64,000 nt of DNA from Bog-159 sp035308525. Its GTDB lineage: Bacteria > Acidobacteriota > Terriglobia > Bryobacterales > Bryobacteraceae. The stretch is taken from positions 45,729 to 109,728 of the forward strand of contig DATGGM010000085.1 of assembly GCA_035308525.1 (NCBI GenBank). The letters are read 5' to 3'. Numbering within the stretch: position 1 is the first letter of the stretch; each line of letters starts with the position of its first letter. This document shows, piece by piece, positions 1 through 8,036 of this stretch. The position numbers and the translations under genes were made by a program. Below the pieces are notes generated by a model. It did not search any database. It was given only the letters and a program-made list of their open reading frames with translations, and was not told where the DNA came from.

Positions 1-1305
1 CGTGGCTCCGGGCAGGGGCGTGATCATGATCATGCCGGTTTCGGTCTGCCACCAGGTGTCCACAATGGGGCAGCGGTGGTGGCCGATGTGCTCGCGGTAC
101 CAGATCCAGGCTTCCGGATTGATGGGCTCGCCGACAGTGCCCAGCAGGCGCAGGGTCCGCATGGCGTGCTTGCCGGGCCACTCGTTGCCGAATCGCATGA
201 AGGCGCGGATGGCAGTGGGAGCAGTGTAGAAGATATTGACCTTGTGCCGGTCGATGATGCTCCAGAAACGATCCGGTTCGGGGAAGTTGGGAGCCCCCTC
301 GTACATCAGGCTGGTGGCGCCGTTTTGCAGGGGTCCGTAGACGATGTAGCTGTGGCCGGTCACCCAGCCGATGTCGGCGGTGCACCAGTAGATGTCGTTG
401 TCTTTCAGATCGAATACCCATTTGGTGGTCAGATAGGTGCCTACCGAATAGCCGCCGGTGGTGTGCAGGATGCCTTTGGGCTTTCCGGTGGTGCCGGAGG
501 TGTAGAGAAGGTATAGCGGATGCTCGGCGTCCAACGGCTCGGCCGGGCAATCGTCGGACGCCCCGGCCATCAATTCGTGCCACCAGTGATCGCGGCCCTT
601 GAGCATGGTTTGCGGCGTGCCGGTGCGCCTGAAGACCACCACGTTGCGGACCGACGGGCAGGATAATACCGCTTCATCCACCGCGGGCTTCAACTTCACT
701 TCGGCGCCGCGCCGGTAGGAACCATCCTGGGTGACGACCAGTGACGCTTGCGAGTCCGTAATGCGATCCACCAGCGCATTGGAAGAAAAGCCGCCGAAGA
801 TGATGGTGTGGGGCGCGCCGATACGGGCGCAGGCCAGCATGGCGATGGGCAGGGCGGGGCACATGCCCATGTAGATGGCCACGCGGTCGCCTTTCTGGAC
901 GCCCAGGGATTTGAGGACGTTCGCGAATTTCGAGACTTCCGTCAGCAATTGCTGGTAGGTCAGGGTCTGCACCTCGCCGGGCTCGCCCTCCCAGATCAGG
1001 GCTGCCTTGTTGCGCCGCCAGGTGGCCACATGGCGGTCCAGGCAGTTGTAGGAGAGATTGATCTGGCCGCCCGAGAACCATTTGGCCCACGGACAATTCC
1101 ACTCCAGCACCTGATCCCAAGGCTTGAACCAATGCAGCTCGGAAGCGATGGCCGCCCAGAACCGTTGGGGATCCTGCTCCGCCTCCTGGTAGAGGCGCTC
1201 ATATTCCGCCAGGCTGGGGACATGGGCCTGCGCGCTGAAGTCCGCGGAAGGCTGGAAGACGCGCGTTTCGGTAAGCACAGAATCGATGTTGGTTTGGGAC
1301 GACAT
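1..1305 (-). CDS. acs: acetyl-CoA synthetase (3' end outside window)
   Basis: AMP-forming acetate:CoA ligase of the ANL adenylating superfamily, which activates acetate to acetyl-CoA in the cytoplasm. Translated from an ATG at 1305, the 435 visible residues run without a stop to the window edge. They include the P-loop-like motif YTSGTTGKPKG, the family segment YWCTADIGWVTGHSYIVYGP and the adenylate-binding WWQTETG motif close to the cut end. The family is usually about 650 residues, so roughly the last third, including the catalytic Lys domain, is missing only because of the window edge. The N-terminus (SSQTNIDSVL then ETRVFQPS) is typical of Acs. The gene diverges from thiD across a short gap. 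Sure of the family; the substrate (acetate rather than propionate) is by overall similarity. Confidence 0.95.
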   Translation of the reverse strand, partial: MSSQTNIDSVLTETRVFQPSADFSAQAHVPSLAEYERLYQEAEQDPQRFWAAIASELHWFKPWDQVLEWNCPWAKWFSGGQINLSYNCLDRHVATWRRNKAALIWEGEPGEVQTLTYQQLLTEVSKFANVLKSLGVQKGDRVAIYMGMCPALPIAMLACARIGAPHTIIFGGFSSNALVDRITDSQASLVVTQDGSYRRGAEVKLKPAVDEAVLSCPSVRNVVVFRRTGTPQTMLKGRDHWWHELMAGASDDCPAEPLDAEHPLYLLYTSGTTGKPKGILHTTGGYSVGTYLTTKWVFDLKDNDIYWCTADIGWVTGHSYIVYGPLQNGATSLMYEGAPNFPEPDRFWSIIDRHKVNIFYTAPTAIRAFMRFGNEWPGKHAMRTLRLLGTVGEPINPEAWIWYREHIGHHRCPIVDTWWQTETGMIMITPLPGAT

Positions 1306-1379
1306 GCGTGGTCCTTTCTCTGCGAAGATACCAAAATGCCAACCGGTTGAGCGCCGGGACTGCTAGACTATTGGCTGCA

Positions 1380-2180
1380 ATGGTGCCAGTGGCGCTAACC
1401 ATCGCCGGCTCCGACCCTATCGGCGGCGCCGGTATTCAGGCGGACCTCAAGACCTTTCACCAGTTCGGGGTGTATGGCGAAGCGGTGATCACGCTGCTGA
1501 CCGTACAGAACACCGTGCGGGTGGAGCGCGTGGATTGCGTGCCCGCCGCACTGGTGCTGGCGCAGTTGCGGGCCGTGCTGGAAGATATTCCGCCGCAGGC
1601 CGCCAAAACCGGCGCGCTCGGCAATCTCGAGATTGTGGAAGGCATTGCGGCCGCCGCCGCCGAGTTCCGGTTTCCGCTGGTAGTCGATCCGGTGATGATC
1701 AGCAAGCACGGGCAGCCATTGATCTCGCCCGAGGCAGTCGCCGCGGTGCGGGAGCAACTGCTGCCGCGCGCCGCACTGATTTGCCCGAACCTGCATGAGG
1801 CCGAGGAGTTGACCGGCATATCGGTCCGCAGCATCGAGGACATGCGGGCGGCCGCCAAGCGGCTTTGCGAGATGGGCGCCAAAGCCGCGCTAGTGAAAGG
1901 CGGCCACCTGGAGAGCAGCGCAGTGGACGTGTTCTGCGACGGCCAGGAGTGTCGCGAGTTCGCGGCGCCGCATCTCGAGACGCAGCACACGCATGGAACC
2001 GGCTGCACCTTGTCGGCGGGCATCGCGGCGGAACTGGCGCGCGGCGCAACCATGCATGAGGCTATCGCGCGCGCCAAGAATTATGTCACGCAGGCCATAC
2101 GTTCCAACCCGGGGCTGGGACATGGCGCCGGCCCATTGAATCATCACGCGGCGATTGGATTGAAAACGGGAGCCAAATGA
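1380..2180 (+). CDS. thiD: bifunctional hydroxymethylpyrimidine kinase/phosphomethylpyrimidine kinase
   Basis: Phosphorylates HMP and HMP-P to HMP-PP in thiamine biosynthesis; cytoplasmic ribokinase-fold enzyme. The 266-residue protein opens with the family signature ALTIAGSDPIGGAGIQADLK and keeps the C-terminal anion-hole motif HGTGCTLSAGIAAEL. Upstream in-frame codons exist back to 1308, but the ATG at 1380 places the first beta strand right at the N-terminus as in known ThiD proteins, so I chose it. The stop overlaps the next start by four bases (ATGA), which suggests translational coupling with the small downstream gene. Length and motifs are normal for the family. Confidence 0.95.
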   Translation: MVPVALTIAGSDPIGGAGIQADLKTFHQFGVYGEAVITLLTVQNTVRVERVDCVPAALVLAQLRAVLEDIPPQAAKTGALGNLEIVEGIAAAAAEFRFPLVVDPVMISKHGQPLISPEAVAAVREQLLPRAALICPNLHEAEELTGISVRSIEDMRAAAKRLCEMGAKAALVKGGHLESSAVDVFCDGQECREFAAPHLETQHTHGTGCTLSAGIAAELARGATMHEAIARAKNYVTQAIRSNPGLGHGAGPLNHHAAIGLKTGAK

Positions 2181-2410
2181 AGTTCGCCGATCTTCTGATT
2201 GCTTCCATCAAACGCTCCGAGATTCCCCTGCGCTTCGAGCCGGGCGCGGAGGAAGCGGTGGCGCAGCCGGTCACGGAATTACTACGCGCGTGGCTGGAAG
2301 CGCACTGCCCATCCGAGCCTGGCTCCGATTTCGATTACGGCCAGCAGGCCCTCATAGCGCAGCTTCTCGACGAGATCAACGGCGCGAGAGACGTGCCCGG
2401 TGAATCGTAG
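2177..2410 (+). CDS. small hypothetical protein coupled to thiD
   Basis: A 77-residue, acidic, apparently soluble protein whose ATG overlaps the thiD stop by four bases. There is no signal peptide or membrane segment. The sequence is mostly helix-forming (LLIASIKRSEIPLRFE, ELLRAWLEAH, ALIAQLLDEI). I do not recognise a family. The tight overlap with thiD and a codon pattern like its neighbours support it being real; a role in thiamine metabolism is not shown by anything in the sequence. Confidence 0.6.
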   Translation: MKFADLLIASIKRSEIPLRFEPGAEEAVAQPVTELLRAWLEAHCPSEPGSDFDYGQQALIAQLLDEINGARDVPGES

Positions 2411-2466
2411 GGTTGAGAATCCTTTTCGTACCGTTTGAGCGTGCACGGGTGTATAACAGTAGCTCT

Positions 2467-4203
2467 ATGCGCGCTCTCCTCATTCTGCTGCTGGCGCTGG
2501 CGCCGCTTTCTGCTCAGAAGCGTGTGCCGCCCAAGCGATCGTCGCAAATCCAGGATGGCTTCGGCATCAATTCGGACCTGCCACGCGACCCGTACCTGCC
2601 GTGGGACCGCCACTGGTGGACGCGCATGTTCGACGCCGGCGTGAGCTGGATCCGCATCGGCCAATACGAGAACACGTCCGACTATACGAGTTGGGACTGG
2701 ATCGAGCAAAAGCGCGGCGTGCTGGCGATTCCGCCCGGGCTGGACGATTACGTAAATTCGCTGGTGGACAACGGCGTCAAAGTGCAGGTGCAACTGCTTT
2801 ACGGGAACCCCATGTACACGTCGCCTGCCGGCAAGTTGCCCGACGCGATTGTGCCGGAGCCGGGCGGCTTTCACAATCCGGACCGCAGCCTCTTTTCCGC
2901 GTACTGGCCGCCGAAAACGCCGGAGCAGATTGCCGCGTTCATCAAGTACACGCAGTTCATGGTCGCGCATTTCCGCGGGCGCATCAAATATTACGCGCTG
3001 TGGAACGAGCAGGACATCGATTACTGGAACCCGCAGCCCGATGCCGAGGATTACGGGCGGCTGCTGAAGGCGTTCATACCGGCTGTGCACGGCGCCGATC
3101 CGGAGGCCAAGGTGATTTACGGCGGCCAGGCGGATCCGACACGCGAGTTCGCGCGCCGCGCACTGGATGCGTGCGGCTGCGCGGCCGGTATCGACGTGTT
3201 CGCGTACCACACGTATCCGGGTTACGGGCGCAACCTGAATCCGGAGACCATGGATAACGGCGCATACGGAGTAGAGTCGCCCGCCAAGCTCCGCGAGCTG
3301 GTGCGCGCCTACCCGGGTATCCGCAAAGACATACCGTTTTGGGACGACGAGTTCAATTCCATCCCCTCATGGACGGGATCGGACGAAACCGTGCAGGCGA
3401 AATACATCCCGCGCGGACTGCTCTACAACTGGGCGCAAGGCGTGCGCACGTTTGTGTGGCTGCTGGCGGCCGGCGCCGATGGCAACGAGTATGACGATTT
3501 CGGTATGATTCACGGCCTGCGCTATCTGCCGGACGATTTCACGCCGCGCCCGGTTTACTTTGCTTTGCAGAATACCAACGCACTGTTCGCGGACACGCGC
3601 CTCGACCCGTCGATTAAGATCATTCCGGGAGAGGTGCCCGCGCTGCACGACCAGGCCGAGCCTTTCCTGGCTTATGGGTTTCGCAGCAAGACGGGCAAGC
3701 CGATCGTGGCCTATTGGCTGGCGGCACACAGCAATCCGCGCAATGTATTTCCGTCGATTCAAGCCGACCTGACCATCTCGAACAGCGGCATACGGCGTCC
3801 GATCATCATCGACGTGGTGTCGGGCGCCGTCGAACCCGTGCTCCACAAGGCGGTGGCCAGCGACGTGTTTCCCAACCTGCCGGTACGCGATAGCGTGATG
3901 GCTGTCACGGATGAGGATTATTTCGATTGGCCGGTGCTGCCGGAGACACCCAGCTCGCTTACGGCGAGCGTGGACGGTAATGCCCCGCGGCTGCGATGGC
4001 AGGTGCCCAGCGATGCAGTCAGCACTATTATCGAGCGCCGCTCGGGCGATGCCGGATCGTGGTCGCGCGTGGCCACTCAGCCGGCGCCGCAGGCGGAGTA
4101 TGCCGATGCCGGCGCGCCTGCCGGGGTAGTCTGTTATCGCGTGCGGGCGTCGAACCGGAATGGGGAATCGGCGTACTCGAATGTCGCGCGGGTGCGGCGG
4201 TAG
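2467..4203 (+). CDS. secreted GH39-like glycoside hydrolase with C-terminal Fn3 domain
   Basis: A 578-residue exported protein starting with a clear signal peptide (MRALLILLLALAPLSAQ). The body looks like a clan GH-A (beta/alpha)8 barrel. ALWNEQDIDYW, at about residue 180, carries the expected Asn-Glu pair with the likely acid/base Glu, and FWDDEFNS, at about residue 295, offers a candidate nucleophile Glu. The last 85 residues (from about PSSLTAS to VARVRR) look like a fibronectin type III domain. I chose the ATG at 2467 rather than the in-frame codon at 2413 because it begins the signal peptide. No substrate can be named. GH39 is the closest family I recognise by motif layout, but GH5 or an uncharacterised clan-A family is possible. 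Confidence 0.75.
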   Translation: MRALLILLLALAPLSAQKRVPPKRSSQIQDGFGINSDLPRDPYLPWDRHWWTRMFDAGVSWIRIGQYENTSDYTSWDWIEQKRGVLAIPPGLDDYVNSLVDNGVKVQVQLLYGNPMYTSPAGKLPDAIVPEPGGFHNPDRSLFSAYWPPKTPEQIAAFIKYTQFMVAHFRGRIKYYALWNEQDIDYWNPQPDAEDYGRLLKAFIPAVHGADPEAKVIYGGQADPTREFARRALDACGCAAGIDVFAYHTYPGYGRNLNPETMDNGAYGVESPAKLRELVRAYPGIRKDIPFWDDEFNSIPSWTGSDETVQAKYIPRGLLYNWAQGVRTFVWLLAAGADGNEYDDFGMIHGLRYLPDDFTPRPVYFALQNTNALFADTRLDPSIKIIPGEVPALHDQAEPFLAYGFRSKTGKPIVAYWLAAHSNPRNVFPSIQADLTISNSGIRRPIIIDVVSGAVEPVLHKAVASDVFPNLPVRDSVMAVTDEDYFDWPVLPETPSSLTASVDGNAPRLRWQVPSDAVSTIIERRSGDAGSWSRVATQPAPQAEYADAGAPAGVVCYRVRASNRNGESAYSNVARVRR

Positions 4204-4207
4204 GAAG

Positions 4208-5056
4208 TTAACGTAGCGCCGTGACGGGAATCGTGAATGCCACGGTGTTAACGACCCCTTTGCGCTGGAACTGGATCCACACCTTATAAGTTGCTTCGCG
4301 CGGGAAGAAGATATTGAACTGCATGTCCGGCCCGCCGCCGGCGATGAAGGGGTGCTCGTGGATGGTATCCACCAGGTCGTTACTGACCGCGAGTAAGTGG
4401 GCCCATGCGCCGATATACTGCTCCAGGCCGCCGGCCGGCGTGAGATGCACGAACAGCATGGTCTTCTTGCCGGCCAGCGGCTCGGGTGGATCGAGCTTCA
4501 ACTCGGCCGTGAGGTTCTCGCCGTGCTTGGGCGCCAGGTCCGGCGCCAGATGCGGAATCCCAGCTTCGAGCGGCATCGTGTAACCGGCCGTGGTGATGGT
4601 CTTGGGCACGAGCTGCGGCGTGCCGCCCGTGGGAAAGAAATCCGCGAGCAGACGGTACGTGCCGGGTTTGGGCAGCGAGGTTTGCAGGCGGAACGCGGCA
4701 CCATCGAAATCCGGATGCAAGTGCGCGAAGTATTCGAGATCCTGGCTGACGATGAATAAATGAAACAGCTTCTCGTGCACGATTTCGAAGCGCGTGACCG
4801 GGGCGCCGGTTTGCGGATCGGCTACCCGGAAGTCCAGCACGATGGGGCGCGCGCTGGGAATCCGGGGCGGTTCGACCCGCAATTGGACCGGATATTCGAC
4901 CGGTTCGGGCAAATTGGCGACCAGGGTCATGCCGCAGCGCGGACATTTGCCGGGCGTGGCGGAACGCACGTCGCGATCCATGGGACAGATGAACTCGATG
5001 GCCTGCTGGGCACACAGGAATGCGGCCGCGAACACGCAAAGAATCAGGCGGCGCAC
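4208..5056 (-). CDS. exported protein with heavy-metal-binding domain
   Basis: The predicted 282-residue protein begins with a signal peptide (VRRLILCVFAAAFLCAQQ) and then a heavy-metal-binding domain of the CPM...PGKCPxCGM type (FICPMDRD then PGKCPRCGMTL). This domain is familiar from copper and other metal efflux proteins. The rest is beta-rich and includes a His-rich stretch (KLFHLFIVSQDLEYFAHLHP) of the kind seen in periplasmic metal-handling proteins. I chose the GTG at 5056: it follows the SDR stop by two bases and has GAAGG about 7 bases upstream, whereas longer frames read into the SDR gene. It is co-directional with the SDR and M50 genes. A role in metal binding is inferred from the domain only. 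Confidence 0.75.
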   Translation of the reverse strand: MRRLILCVFAAAFLCAQQAIEFICPMDRDVRSATPGKCPRCGMTLVANLPEPVEYPVQLRVEPPRIPSARPIVLDFRVADPQTGAPVTRFEIVHEKLFHLFIVSQDLEYFAHLHPDFDGAAFRLQTSLPKPGTYRLLADFFPTGGTPQLVPKTITTAGYTMPLEAGIPHLAPDLAPKHGENLTAELKLDPPEPLAGKKTMLFVHLTPAGGLEQYIGAWAHLLAVSNDLVDTIHEHPFIAGGGPDMQFNIFFPREATYKVWIQFQRKGVVNTVAFTIPVTALR

Positions 5057-5058
5057 GT

Positions 5059-5835
5059 TCAGCCTTCCGGCTCGAACGGCCAGACGGAGGTGGTGGTGTA
5101 GCCGCCATCCACCGAGATGATCTGGCCGGTGATGTAGTCCGCGCCCGAACCGGCGAGGAAGACGGCGAGCGGCGCGACGTCTCCGGGCGTGCCCAGCCGC
5201 GGATTGGCTTGTGCGCCTTTCAGCCATTCATGCATGCGCGGGGGCTCCCACATGCGCCGGTTGAGATCGGTGAGGATAAAGCCGGGCGCGATGCAATTCA
5301 CCTGGATGTTGTAGCGCCCCCATTCGGCTGCCAGCGACTTGGTGAGCTGGCCGAGCGCGCCCTTGGTCATGGCGTATATCGAGGCATACGGCAGGCCTAG
5401 GAGCGACATCAGGCTGCCGATCATGATGACTTTGCCGCCGGGGCCCCGGGCGATCATGCGCGCGCCGATCCGCTGCGTCAACTCCACGATGCCATGCAGG
5501 TTCGTGCGCATGATGTGCTCGTATTCCGCGGCAGTGTATTGATGGAAGCTCTTACGGATATTGGTGCCGGTGACGTTTACGAGAATATCGGGTGTCTCGA
5601 TGGTTTCGAGCGCCTCCCGGATGGACTCGGTATCGGACAAATCCATGCGCAGGGCGCTCGCGCGGTAACCCTTGCCGCGGTGGGCTTGCGCATGTTCCAT
5701 CAGCTTGTCGATGGATCGCGCCGCGAGGATCGTGCCGGCGCCGGCCTCGGCCAGGTGCTGCGCGATAGCCAGTCCGATGCCGCGGCTGGCGCCCGCCACC
5801 AGCGCGGTCTTGCCGTTCAGCGAGAAGGGATTCAT
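5059..5835 (-). CDS. SDR family NAD(P)-dependent oxidoreductase
   Basis: A 258-residue classical short-chain dehydrogenase. It has the TGxxxGxG-type cofactor motif (GASRGIGLAIA, near residue 15), the active-site Ser in MIGSLMS, the catalytic YxxxK (YAMTK) and the C-terminal GQIISVDGG motif. The family uses NAD(H) or NADP(H) on alcohol or keto substrates; the closest general resemblance is to gluconate 5-dehydrogenase and 3-oxoacyl-ACP reductase-like SDRs, but the substrate cannot be read from the sequence. The start at 5835 lies only five bases from the end of the M50 protease gene, and the downstream metal-binding gene begins two bases after the stop, so the three probably form one transcript. 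Confidence 0.85.
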   Translation of the reverse strand: MNPFSLNGKTALVAGASRGIGLAIAQHLAEAGAGTILAARSIDKLMEHAQAHRGKGYRASALRMDLSDTESIREALETIETPDILVNVTGTNIRKSFHQYTAAEYEHIMRTNLHGIVELTQRIGARMIARGPGGKVIMIGSLMSLLGLPYASIYAMTKGALGQLTKSLAAEWGRYNIQVNCIAPGFILTDLNRRMWEPPRMHEWLKGAQANPRLGTPGDVAPLAVFLAGSGADYITGQIISVDGGYTTTSVWPFEPEG

Positions 5836-5839
5836 GGTC

Positions 5840-6457
5840 TTATCGGAACAAACCGAAAATCTGCTCGGTGCCCGCGTAGCTCCACTGCGCCATCCAGCGG
5901 CCCAGGTTCGAGACGGAGACCACCACGACGAGCAGCAGGAATCCAGCGCGGGCCAGTTCATTGTAGACGGCCACCGGGACGCGCGCCGCCAGAAGCAGCT
6001 TTGAGCCATCCAGCGGCGGCACCGGCAGCATATTGAAAATGGCCAGGTACAGGCTGAGATTGACACCGTGCGCGGCGAATTGCGCCAATGCCGGCGAGAA
6101 GGTGACGGTGGCGCGCGCCACAGCGGCCAGGATGACCGCGAACACCACGTTGCTGGCCGGGCCGGCCATGGCCACCAGTGCCAGCCCGTTTAATCCTCCG
6201 CGCAGCTTGGCCGGATTTGTGTAGACTGGTTTGCCCCAGCCGATGAATCCGCCGCTGAACAGAGATGTCAGCAGCGGAAGAATCGTGGTGCCCAGCCAGT
6301 CCACGTGCGCCAGGGGGTTCAGGGTCAAGCGGCCCTGCAGGCGCGGCGTATCGTCACCCAGGCGGGTGGCCACCCAGGCGTGCGCGAATTCGTGGGGCGT
6401 GGTGAGCAACCACAGTAACGCGACGTTGAGAAGCGCGGTGGTGAAGTCCAGATGCAT
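5840..6457 (-). CDS. site-2 protease family (M50) membrane metalloprotease
   Basis: A 205-residue integral membrane protein with several hydrophobic segments. The zinc-binding motif HEFAH lies at residues 22-26 in the first helix, and the third ligand Asp lies in NMLPVPPLDGSK near residue 155. This is the compact rhomboid-like group of M50 peptidases without a PDZ domain. Known relatives cut membrane-anchored substrates, but their targets are often unknown. First gene of an apparent three-gene transcript with the SDR and metal-binding genes downstream. No substrate candidate is evident nearby. Confidence 0.85.
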   Translation of the reverse strand: MHLDFTTALLNVALLWLLTTPHEFAHAWVATRLGDDTPRLQGRLTLNPLAHVDWLGTTILPLLTSLFSGGFIGWGKPVYTNPAKLRGGLNGLALVAMAGPASNVVFAVILAAVARATVTFSPALAQFAAHGVNLSLYLAIFNMLPVPPLDGSKLLLAARVPVAVYNELARAGFLLLVVVVSVSNLGRWMAQWSYAGTEQIFGLFR

Positions 6458-6463
6458 GGGGGT

Positions 6464-6586
6464 TCAGCGGCGTTTTGCGATGGCGGCCCACAGAATGAGC
6501 AGAACCAGGACAGTCGCAAACGCGATTACCGCAAGTAAGCTGATACCTTCTATTGTATGCGCATAACGGCCGTCGAAACCATCCAC
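6464..6586 (-). CDS. possible small single-span membrane protein
   Basis: An open frame of 40 codons from a GTG at 6586, ending seven bases before the M50 start. It encodes one clean hydrophobic helix (LLAVIAFATVLVLLILWAAI) followed by a basic tail KRR. Inside-positive small membrane proteins of this size are common. Against it, the start overlaps the divergent enolase-superfamily gene by about 30 bases and no ribosome site is obvious. Reported because the helix is too regular to ignore. Confidence 0.3.
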   Translation of the reverse strand: MDGFDGRYAHTIEGISLLAVIAFATVLVLLILWAAIAKRR

Positions 6587-7696
6587 CTGCGGCGCGGCAT
6601 CACGGTGAATTGGGGCCCCATTCAATGGCTGTGGGTCCGCATCCACACCGATAGCGGCCTGGTCGGGTTGGGCGAGACGTATCCGCATCCGGAAGCCGAG
6701 AAGGCGGTGGTCGAGCATTTGCTGGCGCCTGTGCTGCTGGGGCGCGACCCATCGCAGATCGACCGGTTGTGGGCGGACATGCTGCAGGCGGTGGCGTTCT
6801 GCGGCTGGGCGGGGGCGGAGATGCGGGCCATCAGCGCGGTGGATATCGCGCTCTGGGACCTGGCCGGCAAGAGCGCCAACGTGCCCATCTACCAGTTACT
6901 GGGCGGCGCGTCGCGCGCCTCGATTCGCACATACAACACGTGCTACGACCACATCGATTTCCTGACGGAGCCGGTGCGGCTGGCGAACGAACTGGCGAAA
7001 TCGGGCGTGCACGCCATGAAAATCTGGCCGTTCGATCCGATTGCCAAGGAGACCGGAGGCCAATTCATCACGGCGGACCAGATGCGCCGGGGGATCGAGC
7101 CGCTGCGGTTGATCCGCGAGGAGTTCGGCGATTCCATGGATGTGGCCATGGAGTTTCACGGCTACTGGAATCTGCCGTGCGCCATACGCATCGCGCAGGC
7201 GCTGGAACCATACGCGCCCCTGTGGCTGGAAGAGATGCTGCCGCAGGACAATGCCGCGGCATACCGCGAACTGGCGGCAGCCACACGCCTGCAGTTGTGT
7301 ATCAGCGAGCGGCTGATGACCCGCTTCGGATTTCGCGAGCTGATCGAGAACCGCGCCGCCCGCATCATCATGCCGGATATCTGCTGGTGCGGCGGCATCT
7401 CGGAGGCGAAGAAAATCGCTACCATGGCGGAGACTTACTATCTGCCTGTGGCGCCGCATAATTGCGGCGGGCCGGTGCTGCACGCCGGTTCGCTGCACCT
7501 GGCGGCGAACCTGACTAACTTATATATCCTGGAGAGCGTGCGCCGGCACTATCTGGACGAGTATCGTGGAATTGTGACCCGGACGCAGGCGCCGGAGAAT
7601 GGTGAATTCGGGCTGCCGCCGGGGCCGGGGTTGGGTGTGGAGCTGTGCCCGGAGGTATTGGCGCGCGAGGATGTGCGCGTGGAGCGGTTCGATTAA
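6557..7696 (+). CDS. enolase-superfamily (mandelate racemase/muconate lactonizing) dehydratase
   Basis: A 379-residue protein with the N-terminal capping domain and the (beta/alpha)7-beta barrel of the MR/MLE group. Candidate metal ligands are the acidic residues in VAMEFHGYW, WLEEMLPQDN and ISERLMT, spaced as in the family. The His in EFHG and the His in APHNCGGP resemble the catalytic pair of galactonate-dehydratase-like sugar acid dehydratases. MPDICWCGGISEAKKIA is a typical barrel segment. A sugar-acid dehydratase role is likely; the exact substrate is not readable. The ATG at 6557 follows no strong Shine-Dalgarno. Confidence 0.85.
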   Translation: MRITAVETIHLRRGITVNWGPIQWLWVRIHTDSGLVGLGETYPHPEAEKAVVEHLLAPVLLGRDPSQIDRLWADMLQAVAFCGWAGAEMRAISAVDIALWDLAGKSANVPIYQLLGGASRASIRTYNTCYDHIDFLTEPVRLANELAKSGVHAMKIWPFDPIAKETGGQFITADQMRRGIEPLRLIREEFGDSMDVAMEFHGYWNLPCAIRIAQALEPYAPLWLEEMLPQDNAAAYRELAAATRLQLCISERLMTRFGFRELIENRAARIIMPDICWCGGISEAKKIATMAETYYLPVAPHNCGGPVLHAGSLHLAANLTNLYILESVRRHYLDEYRGIVTRTQAPENGEFGLPPGPGLGVELCPEVLAREDVRVERFD

Positions 7697-8036
7697 GGAA
7701 ATTTGTGGATCGGCGCCGGCGGCTCCAAGATGGCCGGCCACCCTGGATACCTTTCGAACTTTTCTCGCCAGTGAGCTTATGGACCGAGACCGTTTCGAAC
7801 CGGGCAAGCTCCCAGATCTAAAGACTTCAATCCCGCGCCGAATGCATTCATCCTCTTGGCCACACGGTGGGTCGGTTCCTGCGGCGGATCGCCACGTCCG
7901 AAACCAAGCCATCAATTGCGTGATTTCACCCAGCTCGGCGCTGCGTGGGTAGCGCCACTGCGCCCTTTCGCGCGCAAGAAACAGGGTAATGCACTGCGAA
8001 CGTCTTAAACAAAGCACTTAGCTTTGGGCCATCGGA
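7697..8036 (+). other. 340-base gap with no gene recognised
   Basis: Between the dehydratase gene and the haem-porin gene I see no coding pattern, tRNA or clear hairpin terminator. It presumably holds the promoter of the electron-transfer operon, but I cannot point to convincing -35/-10 boxes. Confidence 0.5.
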
